Origin: DASZHJ01 sp035604335
Lineage (GTDB): Bacteria; Pseudomonadota; Alphaproteobacteria; ATCC43930; CGMCC-115725
Direction of reading: 5' to 3'
Assembly: GCA_035604335.1 (NCBI GenBank)
Contig: DATNIT010000133.1
Coordinates: forward strand, 1 to 64,000
DNA length: 64,000 nt
The translations under genes and the position numbers were made by a program. The notes under the pieces are model-generated. The model was not told the origin of the DNA. It saw only the letters and a program-made list of their open reading frames with translations, and made no database searches. Positions 51,815 to 62,802 of the stretch are shown piece by piece; the first letter of the stretch is position 1, and every line of letters begins with the position of its first letter.

Positions 51815-52612
51815 ATGAACGACACCGTGCTCTATGCCAGCGACGGCAGCATCGCCACCCTGACCTTCAACCGACCCAAGGTGATGAACGCCTTGGACAG
51901 CGGCATGCGCGAGGGGCTCGAGGCGGCGGTCGACCGTATCGAGTCGGATCGCGGCGTCCGCGTGGTCGTGCTGAAGGGCGCGGGCGGCGGCTTCATGGCC
52001 GGCGGCGACATCAAGTTCTTCACGGAGATCACGCCGCTCGCGCCCGCGGAGCGCAGCCGGCGGTTCGAGAAATTCATCCACCATGTGCATCCCTTGATTC
52101 TGCGGTTGCGCCGGCTGCGGCAACCGCTCATCGCGAGCGTGCATGGGCCTGTCGCGGGTATCGGCATGAGCTTCCTGATGGCCTGCGATCTCGCGATCGC
52201 CGCCGAGGACAGCTTCTATACGCTCGCTTACTGCCACCTCGGCACCAGCCCCGACGGCGGCTCGACCTTCTTCCTGCCGCGCACTCTCGGCATGAAGCGC
52301 GCGATGGAGGTGGCGCTGCTCGGCGACCGCTTCGACGCCAAGACCGCGCTCGCCTGGGGCCTCGTCAACTGGGTGGTGCCGGCGGCGGAGCTCGCGGAGC
52401 GCACGGCCGCGCTGGCGCGGCGCCTCGCAAGCGGTCCCGCCGAGGCCTATGCCGGCACCAAGCGGCTGCTCTCCCAATCCCTCGGCGTCTCGCTCGAGAC
52501 CCAGCTGCAGGCCGAAGCCGAGAGCTTCGCGCGCTGCACCGGCACCGAGGACTTCGTCGAGGGCGTCGCCGCCTTCATCGCCAAACGCCCACCCAAATTC
52601 CAGGGCCGGTAG
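51815..52612 (+). CDS. Crotonase-superfamily enoyl-CoA isomerase-like protein, 265 aa
   Basis: The CoA-binding crotonase fold is clear (ATLTFNRPKVMNALDSGM, oxyanion-hole segment FMAGGDIKFF, HGPVAGIGMSFLMACDLAIAAEDS). Both hydratase glutamates are missing: the GGGCE position reads GIGMS and the QPE position reads LAY. Instead an Asp is present in GTSPDGG. This acid pattern is that of delta3-delta2 or PaaG-like isomerases. Double-bond isomerisation is therefore likelier than hydration. The gene is alone; it could feed the fad module or the aromatic/short-chain acid pathways. The 231-bp upstream spacer shows no clear element. Confidence 0.85.
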   Translation: MNDTVLYASDGSIATLTFNRPKVMNALDSGMREGLEAAVDRIESDRGVRVVVLKGAGGGFMAGGDIKFFTEITPLAPAERSRRFEKFIHHVHPLILRLRRLRQPLIASVHGPVAGIGMSFLMACDLAIAAEDSFYTLAYCHLGTSPDGGSTFFLPRTLGMKRAMEVALLGDRFDAKTALAWGLVNWVVPAAELAERTAALARRLASGPAEAYAGTKRLLSQSLGVSLETQLQAEAESFARCTGTEDFVEGVAAFIAKRPPKFQGR

Positions 52613-52677
52613 CAAGACTAAAGAGTCGCCGCGGAGACGCGGAGAGCACAGAGAAGCGAATGCTGCACGCTCTCTTT

Positions 52678-52789
52678 GCGTCCTTCGACGCGCTTTCGCT
52701 TGCTCAGGATGAGGGGCGTTGTGATTGGGTCGCTCCCGTGCCCCTCATCCTGAGCAAGCGCCCCATTTGGAGCGCGCGTCGAAGGACGC
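52678..52789. repeat. Long nested inverted repeat (hairpin element)
   Basis: Outer arms GCGTCCTTCGACGCGC (52678-52693) and its exact complement (52774-52789) enclose inner arms CTTGCTCAGGATGAGGGG (52699-52716) and CCCCTCATCCTGAGCAAG (52741-52758), both perfect. The element ends 4 nt beyond the stop of the convergent regulator gene and may act as a shared terminator. Its translated form (PLILSKR) recurs as a spurious peptide in many alphaproteobacterial genomes, from my recollection. Confidence 0.85.
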
Positions 52790-52793
52790 ATGT

Positions 52794-54212
<1,419 letters not shown>

Positions 54213-54269
54213 GGGCTGCACTCTCCGCCCCATGCCGGCTTTTCACAAGTGGCAAGTTTACAGACGCCG

Positions 54270-54288
54270 CTTGTAAAGAGTTTACAAG
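54270..54288 (+). promoter_or_regulatory. Operator palindrome between the ScfR/RamB-like gene and aceA
   Basis: CTTGTAAA and TTTACAAG form a perfect 8-bp inverted repeat around GAG. A third half-site-like AAGTTTACAG lies at 54254-54263. Position in the 174-bp divergent spacer, closer to the regulator's start, fits autorepression and aceA control. T/A-rich half sites of this kind resemble RamB/ScfR targets. Confidence 0.65.
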
Positions 54289-54386
54289 CCCACGCTTTTC
54301 CAAGGTTTTTTCTGGAAATCGGAGGTGCAAGCCGGCGTTATCCCCCCGATATTGCGCCGCAGCGACTGTCCCTTAAGGAGACCCCC

Positions 54387-55673
<1,287 letters not shown>

Positions 55674-55705
55674 TCCCGCAGCATGACCGCAGGAGGACAC
55701 ACGCC

Positions 55706-55960
55706 ATGAGCCAAGCCGCCGAGGACATCACGCGCAAGTCGCGCGCTTTCCACGAGAAGTTCAGAGATCGCGAGCTCGACGACTATCTCAAGAGTCTGTC
55801 GCGCAAGATCGAGGACGCCGACACGCTCTATCATCACTTCGGCCACCTTTTGAAGCACGTGCGCGCGACCGTGGCGCATCCGGTTCGCTCCAAGCACCTG
55901 CAGGGCGCCATCGAGACCGCGGAACGCTGCCTCAAACGGTTTGAGACCGAGCGTTCGTAG
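55706..55960 (+). CDS. Small helical protein downstream of aceA, 84 aa
   Basis: AGGAGG precedes ATG 55706 by the normal distance, and only 32 bp separate it from the aceA stop, so it is probably co-transcribed. Sequence is helical and charged (DITRKSRAFHEKFRDRELDDYLKSLSRKIEDADTLYHHF), with possible coiled coil and no signal peptide. Family not recognised. It could be an isocitrate-lyase-associated or carbon-metabolism accessory factor; this is inferred from position only. Confidence 0.6.
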   Translation: MSQAAEDITRKSRAFHEKFRDRELDDYLKSLSRKIEDADTLYHHFGHLLKHVRATVAHPVRSKHLQGAIETAERCLKRFETERS

Positions 55961-55971
55961 CGGTAGTTCAG

Positions 55972-56065
55972 CACAGAGGCAGTGAGGCGGCGAGTGAGTG
56001 AGCAGGCGTTTCGCGTCGGGAATCCTTCTCACTGCCTCATTGCCTCTGTGGTTCGCTTATTTTTT
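55972..56065. repeat. Inverted repeat with T-tract after the aceA operon
   Basis: CACAGAGGCAGTGAGGC (55972-55988) pairs with GCCTCATTGCCTCTGTG (56034-56050) with one mismatch, around a 45-nt loop. Seven nt after the right arm the sequence runs into TTATTTTTT (56057-56065). It may terminate the aceA operon, or be another dispersed repeat; the loop is longer than usual for a terminator. Confidence 0.6.
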
Positions 56066-56100
56066 CCGCTAGCCTCTCTCGGCAAATAGGGAGGCATACG

Positions 56101-56919
56101 ATGGCGGACCTCAAGGGCAAGACGCTCTTCATCACCGGCGCCTCGCGCGGCATCGGTCTTGCGATCGCGCTCCGCGCCGCGCGCGACGGCGCCAACGTGG
56201 TGATCGCGGCCAAGACCACGGATCCGCATCCGAAGCTGCCCGGCACCATCTTCACCGCCGCCAAGGAGATCGAGGCGGTAGGTGGCCAAGCGTTGCCGGT
56301 CATGACCGACATCCGCTTCGAGGATCAGGTGCAGGCGGCGGTGGAGGCCGCGGTCAAGCGCTTCGGCGGCGTCGACATCCTCGTCAACAACGCGAGCGCG
56401 ATCAGCCTCACCGGCACGCTGGAGACGCCGATCAAGCGCTTCGATCTCATGATGGGGATCAACACCCGCGGCACCTTCCTCTGCTCGCAGGCCTGCCTGC
56501 CGGCGCTCAAGCGCGCGGCCAATCCGCATATCCTCACGCTCTCGCCGCCCATCAATCTGAGCCCGCGCTGGTTCGCGCCGCACGTCGCCTACACCATCGC
56601 GAAATACGGCATGAGCCTCTGCGTCCTCGGGATGGCGGAGGAATTCCGCGGCGCGGGCGTCGCGGTGAACGCGCTCTGGCCGCGTACGATCATCGCGACG
56701 GCCGCGCTGCAGATGATCCCGGGCGTCGACGCCGGCTGGGGTCGCAAGCCCGAGATCCTCGCCGACGCCGCGCACTGGATCCTGACCCAGCCGAGCCGCG
56801 CGCTCACCGGCAATTTCTTCATCGACGAGGACGTGCTCGCCCGCGCCGGCGTCGCCGATCTCTCGGCCTACGCGGTCGATCCCGCGAAGACGCTCCGGAA
56901 GGATCTTTTCCTGGACTAG
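56101..56919 (+). CDS. Short-chain dehydrogenase/reductase, HSDL2-like, 272 aa
   Basis: Cofactor motif TGASRGIG (residues 12-19), NNAS, and YxxxK as YTIAK; the Ser of the triad appears as TLSPP (ILTLSPPINLSPRW), a pattern typical of HSDL2. The KTTDPHPKLPGTIFTAAKEIE insert is also HSDL2-specific. HSDL2-type enzymes act on fatty acids or steroids in mammals; bacterial versions are uncharacterised. No sterol carrier domain is attached here. ATG 56101; the inverted repeat upstream separates it from the aceA operon. Confidence 0.88.
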   Translation: MADLKGKTLFITGASRGIGLAIALRAARDGANVVIAAKTTDPHPKLPGTIFTAAKEIEAVGGQALPVMTDIRFEDQVQAAVEAAVKRFGGVDILVNNASAISLTGTLETPIKRFDLMMGINTRGTFLCSQACLPALKRAANPHILTLSPPINLSPRWFAPHVAYTIAKYGMSLCVLGMAEEFRGAGVAVNALWPRTIIATAALQMIPGVDAGWGRKPEILADAAHWILTQPSRALTGNFFIDEDVLARAGVADLSAYAVDPAKTLRKDLFLD

Positions 56920-56954
56920 GATCGTGCCGCGCGCGGGCGGCTCAGCGGCGGATG

Positions 56955-57404
56955 CTAGCATACCACCGTCAGCGGGCAGGGCGAAAGTCCCAGGAGCTTG
57001 AACGTGACGCTGCCGAACATGAAGCCCGCGAGCCGGCTTCGCCCGAGATGCCCGACCACCAGCATGTCACACCGGTCCTCGCGCGCGAACTGGGCGAGCT
57101 GCTCGGCCACCACGCCTGCGCGCCACTCCGTGCGGATCCGCACCCCGTCATACACGGCTGCCCGCTTCTTGGCGGCGGTCAAGATCTGGTTGGCATAGGC
57201 TTCCACCAGGTCCCCCCACGCGGTCAGATGCTCTGCCCGCATGTGCTCCTGCAGGCCCTGGTCCGTGGCGGGGAGCGCCTCGGCAATCGTCACGAGCACC
57301 AGCTCGGCCCACCTCGCCTGGGCGAGCTCGGCGGCGAAGTCGACCGCCCTCAACGCGGAGTCCGAGCCGTCGACGCCGACCGCGATGCGCTGCACGGACG
57401 TCAT
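56955..57404 (-). CDS. Universal stress protein, 149 aa
   Basis: Single USP domain with RIAVGVDGSDSALRAVDFA at the start and the ATP-binding block GHLGRSRLAGFMFGSVTFKLL at the end (G-x2-G-x9-G-S/T pattern slightly altered by FGS), then CPLTVV. ATG 57404 marks the start of homology; the frame extends to 57452. Cytoplasmic dimer expected. It may be involved in stress or motility control given the neighbouring chemoreceptor. Confidence 0.88.
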   Translation of the reverse strand: MTSVQRIAVGVDGSDSALRAVDFAAELAQARWAELVLVTIAEALPATDQGLQEHMRAEHLTAWGDLVEAYANQILTAAKKRAAVYDGVRIRTEWRAGVVAEQLAQFAREDRCDMLVVGHLGRSRLAGFMFGSVTFKLLGLSPCPLTVVC

Positions 57405-57497
57405 CTCCTCGGGCACGGGGGAGGGAGCCTTACGACGCGACAGGACCGCCAACCTCTCGATCGCGGTCGGCGGGCTTGATGGTCTTGGCTCTCTCCG

Positions 57498-57758
57498 TCA
57501 CTCAGGGGGCGCCTCGCCCGGATCGGGGTGTCCTGTGTCGCCTCCCGAGTGCAGGTACCGCTGATGCCAATCGACGAGCAGGCCGCCATAGGCACGGCGA
57601 CCGGCATCGAAAACATCGACATAGGCCCGGAACAGCGCGTGCCAGGCCAGCGCGGTGGTCACCACCGTATCGCTCGCCGAGCGCAGGGCAACGTCGTACT
57701 GCGCCGGAAGCGCGTCCATCGGGAGCTCGAGGTCGGGCGCTGGTCGCTCCTGCACCAT
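57498..57758 (-). CDS. Hypothetical protein, 86 aa, phasin-like helix
   Basis: A small helical protein with an amphipathic stretch (ALRSASDTVVTTALAWHALFRAYVDVFDAGRRAYGGLLVDWHQ) between Pro-rich ends. The helix resembles part of a phasin (a polyhydroxyalkanoate granule surface protein) but is too short to assign. It lies 93 bp upstream of the USP gene on the same strand, so the two may be co-transcribed. Confidence 0.45.
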   Translation of the reverse strand: MVQERPAPDLELPMDALPAQYDVALRSASDTVVTTALAWHALFRAYVDVFDAGRRAYGGLLVDWHQRYLHSGGDTGHPDPGEAPPE

Positions 57759-57898
57759 GACCTCGATTACCGCAGTTATGTTACGGCGGCGTGAACGCGC
57801 TCGCGCGCGGTCTCGGCGGTGCCGGATCAGGGTCCGTTACGCCGAGTTCCTCGCCTGCGCTGGCGGGACGTGGCGGGATGCGGCGCGCCTGCGGCTCG

Positions 57899-59593
57899 CT
57901 ACGCCGCGCGGACAGTCGCGAGGAACTGGTCGACCTCGCGGCGGAGCGCGTCGGATTGCTTGGCGAGCTCGTCCGCATCCGCCAATACCTCGCCGGCGGT
58001 TTGGCCCGCCTTGTCGACCGCGATGCTGACGCCGGAGATGTTCTTCGACACGTCTTGCGTGCCGCTGGCGGCCTCGTGCACGTTGCGGGTGATCTCCTGA
58101 GTCGCCGCGGTCTGCTCTTCGACCGCGGCCGCGATCGAGGAGGAGATCTCGTTCACCTCCAGGATGGTCTTGGAGATGCTCTGGATGGCGTCGACCGCCG
58201 AGCGGGTCTCGGCCTGGATCGCCGCGACTTGCGCGCGGATGTCGTCGGTCGCCCTGGCGGTCTGGTTGGCGAGCGATTTGACCTCGCTCGCCACCACGGC
58301 GAAGCCTTTTCCGGCCTCGCCGGCGCGTGCCGCCTCGATGGTCGCATTGAGCGCCAGGAGGTTCGTTTGCGAGGCGATGTCGTTGATGAGGGCCACCACC
58401 TCGCCGATCTTCTGCGCGGATTCCGCCAGCCCCGCGACCGTGGCATTGGTGCGCTCGCCTTCGTCCGCGGCTTTCCTGGAGACCGTGGAGGCCTGCACGA
58501 CCCGCTGACCGATTTCGGCGATCGAGGTCGAGAGCTGTTGCGAGGCCGAGGCGACCGTCTGCACGTTCGTAGTCGCCTGCGTGGCGCCGGCGGCGACCGC
58601 CGCCGACTGGCTGCGGGCGCTGTCGGTGATCGTGGACATCGATCGGGCGGTGGCCTGCATCTTGCGGGCCGCATTCGCGAGCGTATCGACGAAGCCGCGC
58701 ACTTTGGTCTCGAAGGAATTGGCGAGATCGGCCATCGCCTGGCGCTTCTCCTGCTCGGACTTCTGCTTCATTTCCTCCTGCTGGTCCTGCAGGCGCTGCA
58801 TCTGCTGGGCATTCTCTTTGAACACCTGCACCGCGCGCGCCATATCGCCGATCTCGTCGCGCCGCCCCGTCTCGCTGATCGAGACGCTGACGTCGCCCTC
58901 CGCGAGCTTCTCCATATTGGCCTTGAGGCTCGTCATGGGTGCGCTGACGTTGCGGCTGATGAGGTACACGGTGCCGACCGACAGAGCGATCAGGCCCAGT
59001 GCGGCGAGGGCGAGGTGCAGCAGACCCGCACGGAATGCCGCTTCCAGGTCGTCGACGTAAACGCCGGTGCCGATCACGAAATCCCACGGCTTGAACCGGC
59101 GAACGAGCGTGAGCTTCTCCAGCGCCTCGGTCTGGCCGGGCTTCGGATAGTAATAGGTCACCAAGCCCTCGTCGGCGTTGCGCACCGCGTCGATCATGGC
59201 GGGCGTGATCGCCTTGCCGTTGACATCCTTGTTGTCGAGGCGGCTAGTGCCTTCCTGCTTGGGATTCGAGGCGTTGGCGATGGAGATGCCGTCCATCGAA
59301 TTCACGAACAGGTAGTCGACGTGATTGCTGTACCACATCGCGTGAATGTCATCGCGAAACCGCGCGATCGCCTCGTCGCGGGTGATGTGGCCGGCGGCCA
59401 CTTCGTCCTGCAGCCCCTGCGCAAGGCCGACCGTGACCTCGACGAGCCCGCGGAGCTTGCCGATCCGCTCCTCCATCATCTGGCTGTGCATGACCGATGC
59501 CGCGAGCGCCAGCGCGACGACCAGCGAGATGGCCGAGAGGCCGAGCACGATGGCAAACTTGAGCTTTATCGACAGCCGATTGAGGAAGGTCAT
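57899..59593 (-). CDS. Methyl-accepting chemotaxis protein with single Cache sensor, 564 aa
   Basis: TM1 at residues 11-33, a periplasmic sCache_2 domain (about 35-190; contains VDYLFVNSMDG and KPWDFVIGTGVYVDD), TM2 at about 192-212, HAMP (about 213-265), and a signalling domain with the hairpin tip EVVALINDIASQTNLLALNATIEAARAGE. sCache_2 receptors often bind small organic acids. No C-terminal NWETF-type CheR pentapeptide is visible. No other chemotaxis genes are in the window. Confidence 0.93.
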   Translation of the reverse strand: MTFLNRLSIKLKFAIVLGLSAISLVVALALAASVMHSQMMEERIGKLRGLVEVTVGLAQGLQDEVAAGHITRDEAIARFRDDIHAMWYSNHVDYLFVNSMDGISIANASNPKQEGTSRLDNKDVNGKAITPAMIDAVRNADEGLVTYYYPKPGQTEALEKLTLVRRFKPWDFVIGTGVYVDDLEAAFRAGLLHLALAALGLIALSVGTVYLISRNVSAPMTSLKANMEKLAEGDVSVSISETGRRDEIGDMARAVQVFKENAQQMQRLQDQQEEMKQKSEQEKRQAMADLANSFETKVRGFVDTLANAARKMQATARSMSTITDSARSQSAAVAAGATQATTNVQTVASASQQLSTSIAEIGQRVVQASTVSRKAADEGERTNATVAGLAESAQKIGEVVALINDIASQTNLLALNATIEAARAGEAGKGFAVVASEVKSLANQTARATDDIRAQVAAIQAETRSAVDAIQSISKTILEVNEISSSIAAAVEEQTAATQEITRNVHEAASGTQDVSKNISGVSIAVDKAGQTAGEVLADADELAKQSDALRREVDQFLATVRAA

Positions 59594-59753
59594 GGGAGGC
59601 CCGGGATCCGGAAGTTGCCAAGGACGAGGGCGCCGAATTTAGCGTGAGTGCGTGAAGACCTCGTAAAAATCGGCCGCCGCGGACGCTCGAGGCTAAAGTC
59701 TTTCCTAACGCATGCCCGGATAAAATCGCGGTTTCTCCAGGGGGAGCCAGATC

Positions 59754-61436
59754 TTGGACAGCCGGGACGCACTATTCCAGCCCGTTATAGAAGAGGGCGG
59801 AGCGTTCTCGTTCCGGGAGTCCGCATTCGCGACGTTCCCCGGCGCGGTGATCCAGGTCGATGCGCGCGGCCGAGGCACCGGCCTCAACTCCCGCGGCGAG
59901 GCGCTTCTCGCCGAAACCGCCGAGCCGCAGTGGCACCATGCCGCGGTGCAAATTGCCGCAGTCGTCGAGCGCGGTTTTGCCGCGATTGAGGCATTGACCC
60001 TGGAGCGCGTGCTGGAGGCCATGGTGCTTCCGCTCGCCCACGACCGCTCGGCCTTGGTGCTGGTGCGCGACCAGGGCCTCGAGACCAATCTGCGCGAAGC
60101 GCTCATCGAGAGCCGACAGCGTTTCAAGGCGCTGGTGGAGATCTCCAGCGATTTCGCCTGGGAGACCAATGCGCAATCCGTCTTCACCTTCGTGTCGCCT
60201 CATGGCGCGCTCGGCTGGAAAGCGGCCGACCTTTTGGGGCGGCGAGCCGCCGATTTCCTGATCGACGCCACGCAGACCCAGGCTCACGTGTTCTGCACGG
60301 AAAAACCGGTCGCGGACATGGATCTTTGGTTCCGGCGCGCCGACGGCGGAGCGGCGTGCCTCGGCGTCGCCGCCGTGCCGGTGCTCGCGCGGGACGGCTC
60401 GCTCAAGGGAGCACGGGGCGTCTGCCGCGACTTGACCGCCGACCGCGCGCGCGACGAGGCGCTTGCCCGCGCGCGCCTGCGCGACCGGTTGATGGCGCAC
60501 ATGGTGCGCACCATGCGAGACGAGATCGAGCCGCAGAAGGCGCTCTCGGCCGCGGTGAGCGCTGCCGGCCTTGCCGCCGGCGCGTCCGGCGGCCTGGTCC
60601 TGCGCCGGCTTCCCGACGGAACCGCGGAACAAGCGGTGCGCTGGGGAGAGGAAGCGCCGCCGGAGGCGCTCGTCGCCGTCGAGACCCAATTGGTCGGCGC
60701 GATCGATCTCGAGCTCACGGTCGGCGACTACCTCTATGCGGGAATGGCGACCCGCTACCGCGGCGCTTCGAACGGCGCGTTGCTGCTTTGGCGCCGAGCC
60801 GGCGACGGTGCCTTCTCGGACGGCGACCGCGCGGTGGTCGCCGACGTCGCCGATCAGCTCGGGATCGCGATCGCCCAGGTCGTGCATCACGAGCGGATCG
60901 TGCAGCTCTCGCGGACGGACGGCCTCACCGGACTCCTCAACCGGCGCGCCTGCTTCGAGGAGCTGGAGCGCCGGCTGCAGACGCCGGACGCGAAGCGCCG
61001 GCCGGGCGCGCTCCTCTATCTCGATCTCGACAATTTCAAGGTGCTGAACGACCACGCCGGCCATGGCGCGGGCGATGAGGTTCTGCGGAGCTTCGCCCGC
61101 ATTCTCCGCGAGAACACCCGCGGCGACGATGTCACGGCGCGCCTCGGCGGAGACGAATTCGTGGTCTGGATCGACGGCATCGGCCCGGAGATCGCGGAAA
61201 CGCGGGCTCGCGCCATCCTCGACGCCTTCCGGGCGCTGGCTCCGGCCACCGGCGACGCCGAGCGGCCGCTGTCGGTCTCGATGGGCTTGGCGCTTTACGC
61301 TCCGCAGATCCGGGAGGCGCCGGAGGCGTTGGTCGCCCGCGCCGATCGGGCCATGTACGCGGCAAAGGAAGCGGGCCGCGGTCAGCTCCGCTACGCGACG
61401 GCCTCGGCGCCTCGCGAGGAGGCGCTCTCGGCATGA
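59754..61436 (+). CDS. PAS-GGDEF diguanylate cyclase, 560 aa
   Basis: A PAS-like N-terminal region (residues 15-100), a second PAS (about 115-235; RFKALVEISSDFAWETNAQSVFTFVSPHG), a GAF-like section (about 260-380), and a GGDEF domain at about 390-550. The catalytic motif RLGGDEFVVW is intact (GGDEF about 465-469), and an allosteric I-site RGDD lies five residues before it, giving feedback inhibition by c-di-GMP. There is no membrane segment. TTG start at 59754. The stop overlaps the DUF2336 gene by 4 bp. Confidence 0.9.
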   Translation: MDSRDALFQPVIEEGGAFSFRESAFATFPGAVIQVDARGRGTGLNSRGEALLAETAEPQWHHAAVQIAAVVERGFAAIEALTLERVLEAMVLPLAHDRSALVLVRDQGLETNLREALIESRQRFKALVEISSDFAWETNAQSVFTFVSPHGALGWKAADLLGRRAADFLIDATQTQAHVFCTEKPVADMDLWFRRADGGAACLGVAAVPVLARDGSLKGARGVCRDLTADRARDEALARARLRDRLMAHMVRTMRDEIEPQKALSAAVSAAGLAAGASGGLVLRRLPDGTAEQAVRWGEEAPPEALVAVETQLVGAIDLELTVGDYLYAGMATRYRGASNGALLLWRRAGDGAFSDGDRAVVADVADQLGIAIAQVVHHERIVQLSRTDGLTGLLNRRACFEELERRLQTPDAKRRPGALLYLDLDNFKVLNDHAGHGAGDEVLRSFARILRENTRGDDVTARLGGDEFVVWIDGIGPEIAETRARAILDAFRALAPATGDAERPLSVSMGLALYAPQIREAPEALVARADRAMYAAKEAGRGQLRYATASAPREEALSA

Positions 61437-62746
61437 TGGAGCTCCTGCAGCGCGTCATGCGCACCGTGCGGGGCGGCGAGAAGCCGCTCGACTACGAGGC
61501 CTCGAAGCGCCTCGCCTCCAGCCCCAAGCCCGCCGACCGCCGTGCCGTCGCGCGTCATTCCGGCGCGCGCCCGGAAGTTCTCTATTACCTCACCGGCGAC
61601 AGCGACCACGAAGTGCGCGCGGGCGTGGCCGCGAACGAATCGACGCCGGTACAGGCGGACTTGATCCTGGCGCGCGATCGCGACGAGCGCGTGCGCGTCG
61701 ATCTCGCGGCCAAGATCGCGCGGCTGACGCCGAGCTTGAGCAAGGAGCAGCACGACCGCCTGCGCGCCATGACCTACGAGGTGCTCGAGATACTCGTGCG
61801 CGACCAGGTCGCGCGGGTGCGCGAGGTCATCTCCACGGTCCTGAAGGACGTGGCGAACGCGCCGCCCCACGTGATGCGCGCCCTCGCGCGCGACAGCGAG
61901 ATCGTTGTGGCGGGCCCGGTGCTGCAGTTCTCGCCCGTGCTCACCGACGACGATCTGCTCGAGATCATCAACCACGCGCCGATCTCGGGCGCCCTTACCG
62001 CGATCGCGCGGCGCATCGAAGTGGCCTCCGCCGTCGCGGACGCCATCGGCGACAGCCCGGACGACGATGCGATCACCGCATTGCTGGAGAATCCGAGCGC
62101 GCAGATTCGCGAGGCGACCCTGGACCGGCTGGTGGAGCGCGCGCCGCACGTATCCGCTTGGCACCGGCCCCTGGTGGCCCGGCCATGGCTGCCCGCGGCG
62201 GCCGTCAAGAAGCTCGCCCGGTTCGTCGCGCAAAATCTGCTGCAGCTCTTGACCGAGCGCCGTGATCTGGATCCCGAGACCGCGAGCGAGGTGAAGGCCG
62301 AGGTGTTGCAGCGGATCGACGCCGCGCCGGATACAGATGAGGTCGAGCCGCCAACGCTTGCGAAGCCACCGGGTAACGGCGCGATTTCCGACGCCCTGGC
62401 GCGCGCCCGGGCGCTCAAGGCCGCCGGCGGGCTCGACGAGGCGACGGTTCTGGACGCGCTCGGCAGCGACCGCGCCTTCGTGCGCGCGGCATTGGCCACG
62501 CTCGGGGATTTGCCGATGGAGGTGGTGGACCGCGTGCTGGCCGCGCACAGCCCAAAAGGCGTGACGGCGCTGGTCTGGCATTGCCATCTCAGCATGCACG
62601 CGGCCGTCAAGGTGCAGATCCAACTGGGCCGGATCGCGCCGAGCGCGGCGGTTCAGCCGCGGGGCGGCGGCTACCCCTTGAGCGAGGAAGCCATGCGCTG
62701 GCAGTTGGAATTCTTCGGCGGCGTCCTGGCGCCGGCTGCGTACTGA
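61433..62746 (+). CDS. DUF2336 family protein, 437 aa
   Basis: A HEAT-like alpha-helical protein typical of alphaproteobacteria, with repeated blocks such as DSDHEVRAGVAANES, RDERVRVDLAAKIARL, DQVARVREVISTVLKDV and NPSAQIREATLDRLV. The family is uncharacterised, though it often sits beside signalling genes. ATGA coupling to the diguanylate cyclase suggests a joint function in c-di-GMP or cell-envelope signalling. No catalytic motif is visible. Confidence 0.85.
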   Translation: MMELLQRVMRTVRGGEKPLDYEASKRLASSPKPADRRAVARHSGARPEVLYYLTGDSDHEVRAGVAANESTPVQADLILARDRDERVRVDLAAKIARLTPSLSKEQHDRLRAMTYEVLEILVRDQVARVREVISTVLKDVANAPPHVMRALARDSEIVVAGPVLQFSPVLTDDDLLEIINHAPISGALTAIARRIEVASAVADAIGDSPDDDAITALLENPSAQIREATLDRLVERAPHVSAWHRPLVARPWLPAAAVKKLARFVAQNLLQLLTERRDLDPETASEVKAEVLQRIDAAPDTDEVEPPTLAKPPGNGAISDALARARALKAAGGLDEATVLDALGSDRAFVRAALATLGDLPMEVVDRVLAAHSPKGVTALVWHCHLSMHAAVKVQIQLGRIAPSAAVQPRGGGYPLSEEAMRWQLEFFGGVLAPAAY

Positions 62747-62776
62747 AAAGAAGACGGCGCCGCGATGGCGGCGCCG
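62744..62776 (-). terminator. Rho-independent terminator of the OmpA-like lipoprotein gene
   Basis: A perfect 9-bp stem CGGCGCCGC/GCGGCGCCG with a 4-nt loop is followed on the minus strand by TCTTCTTTTC. It also lies directly after the DUF2336 stop, but lacks a T-tract on that strand. Confidence 0.75.
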
Positions 62777-62802
62777 CCTCCGAGAGGCTCGGTTCGTTAG
62801 CG

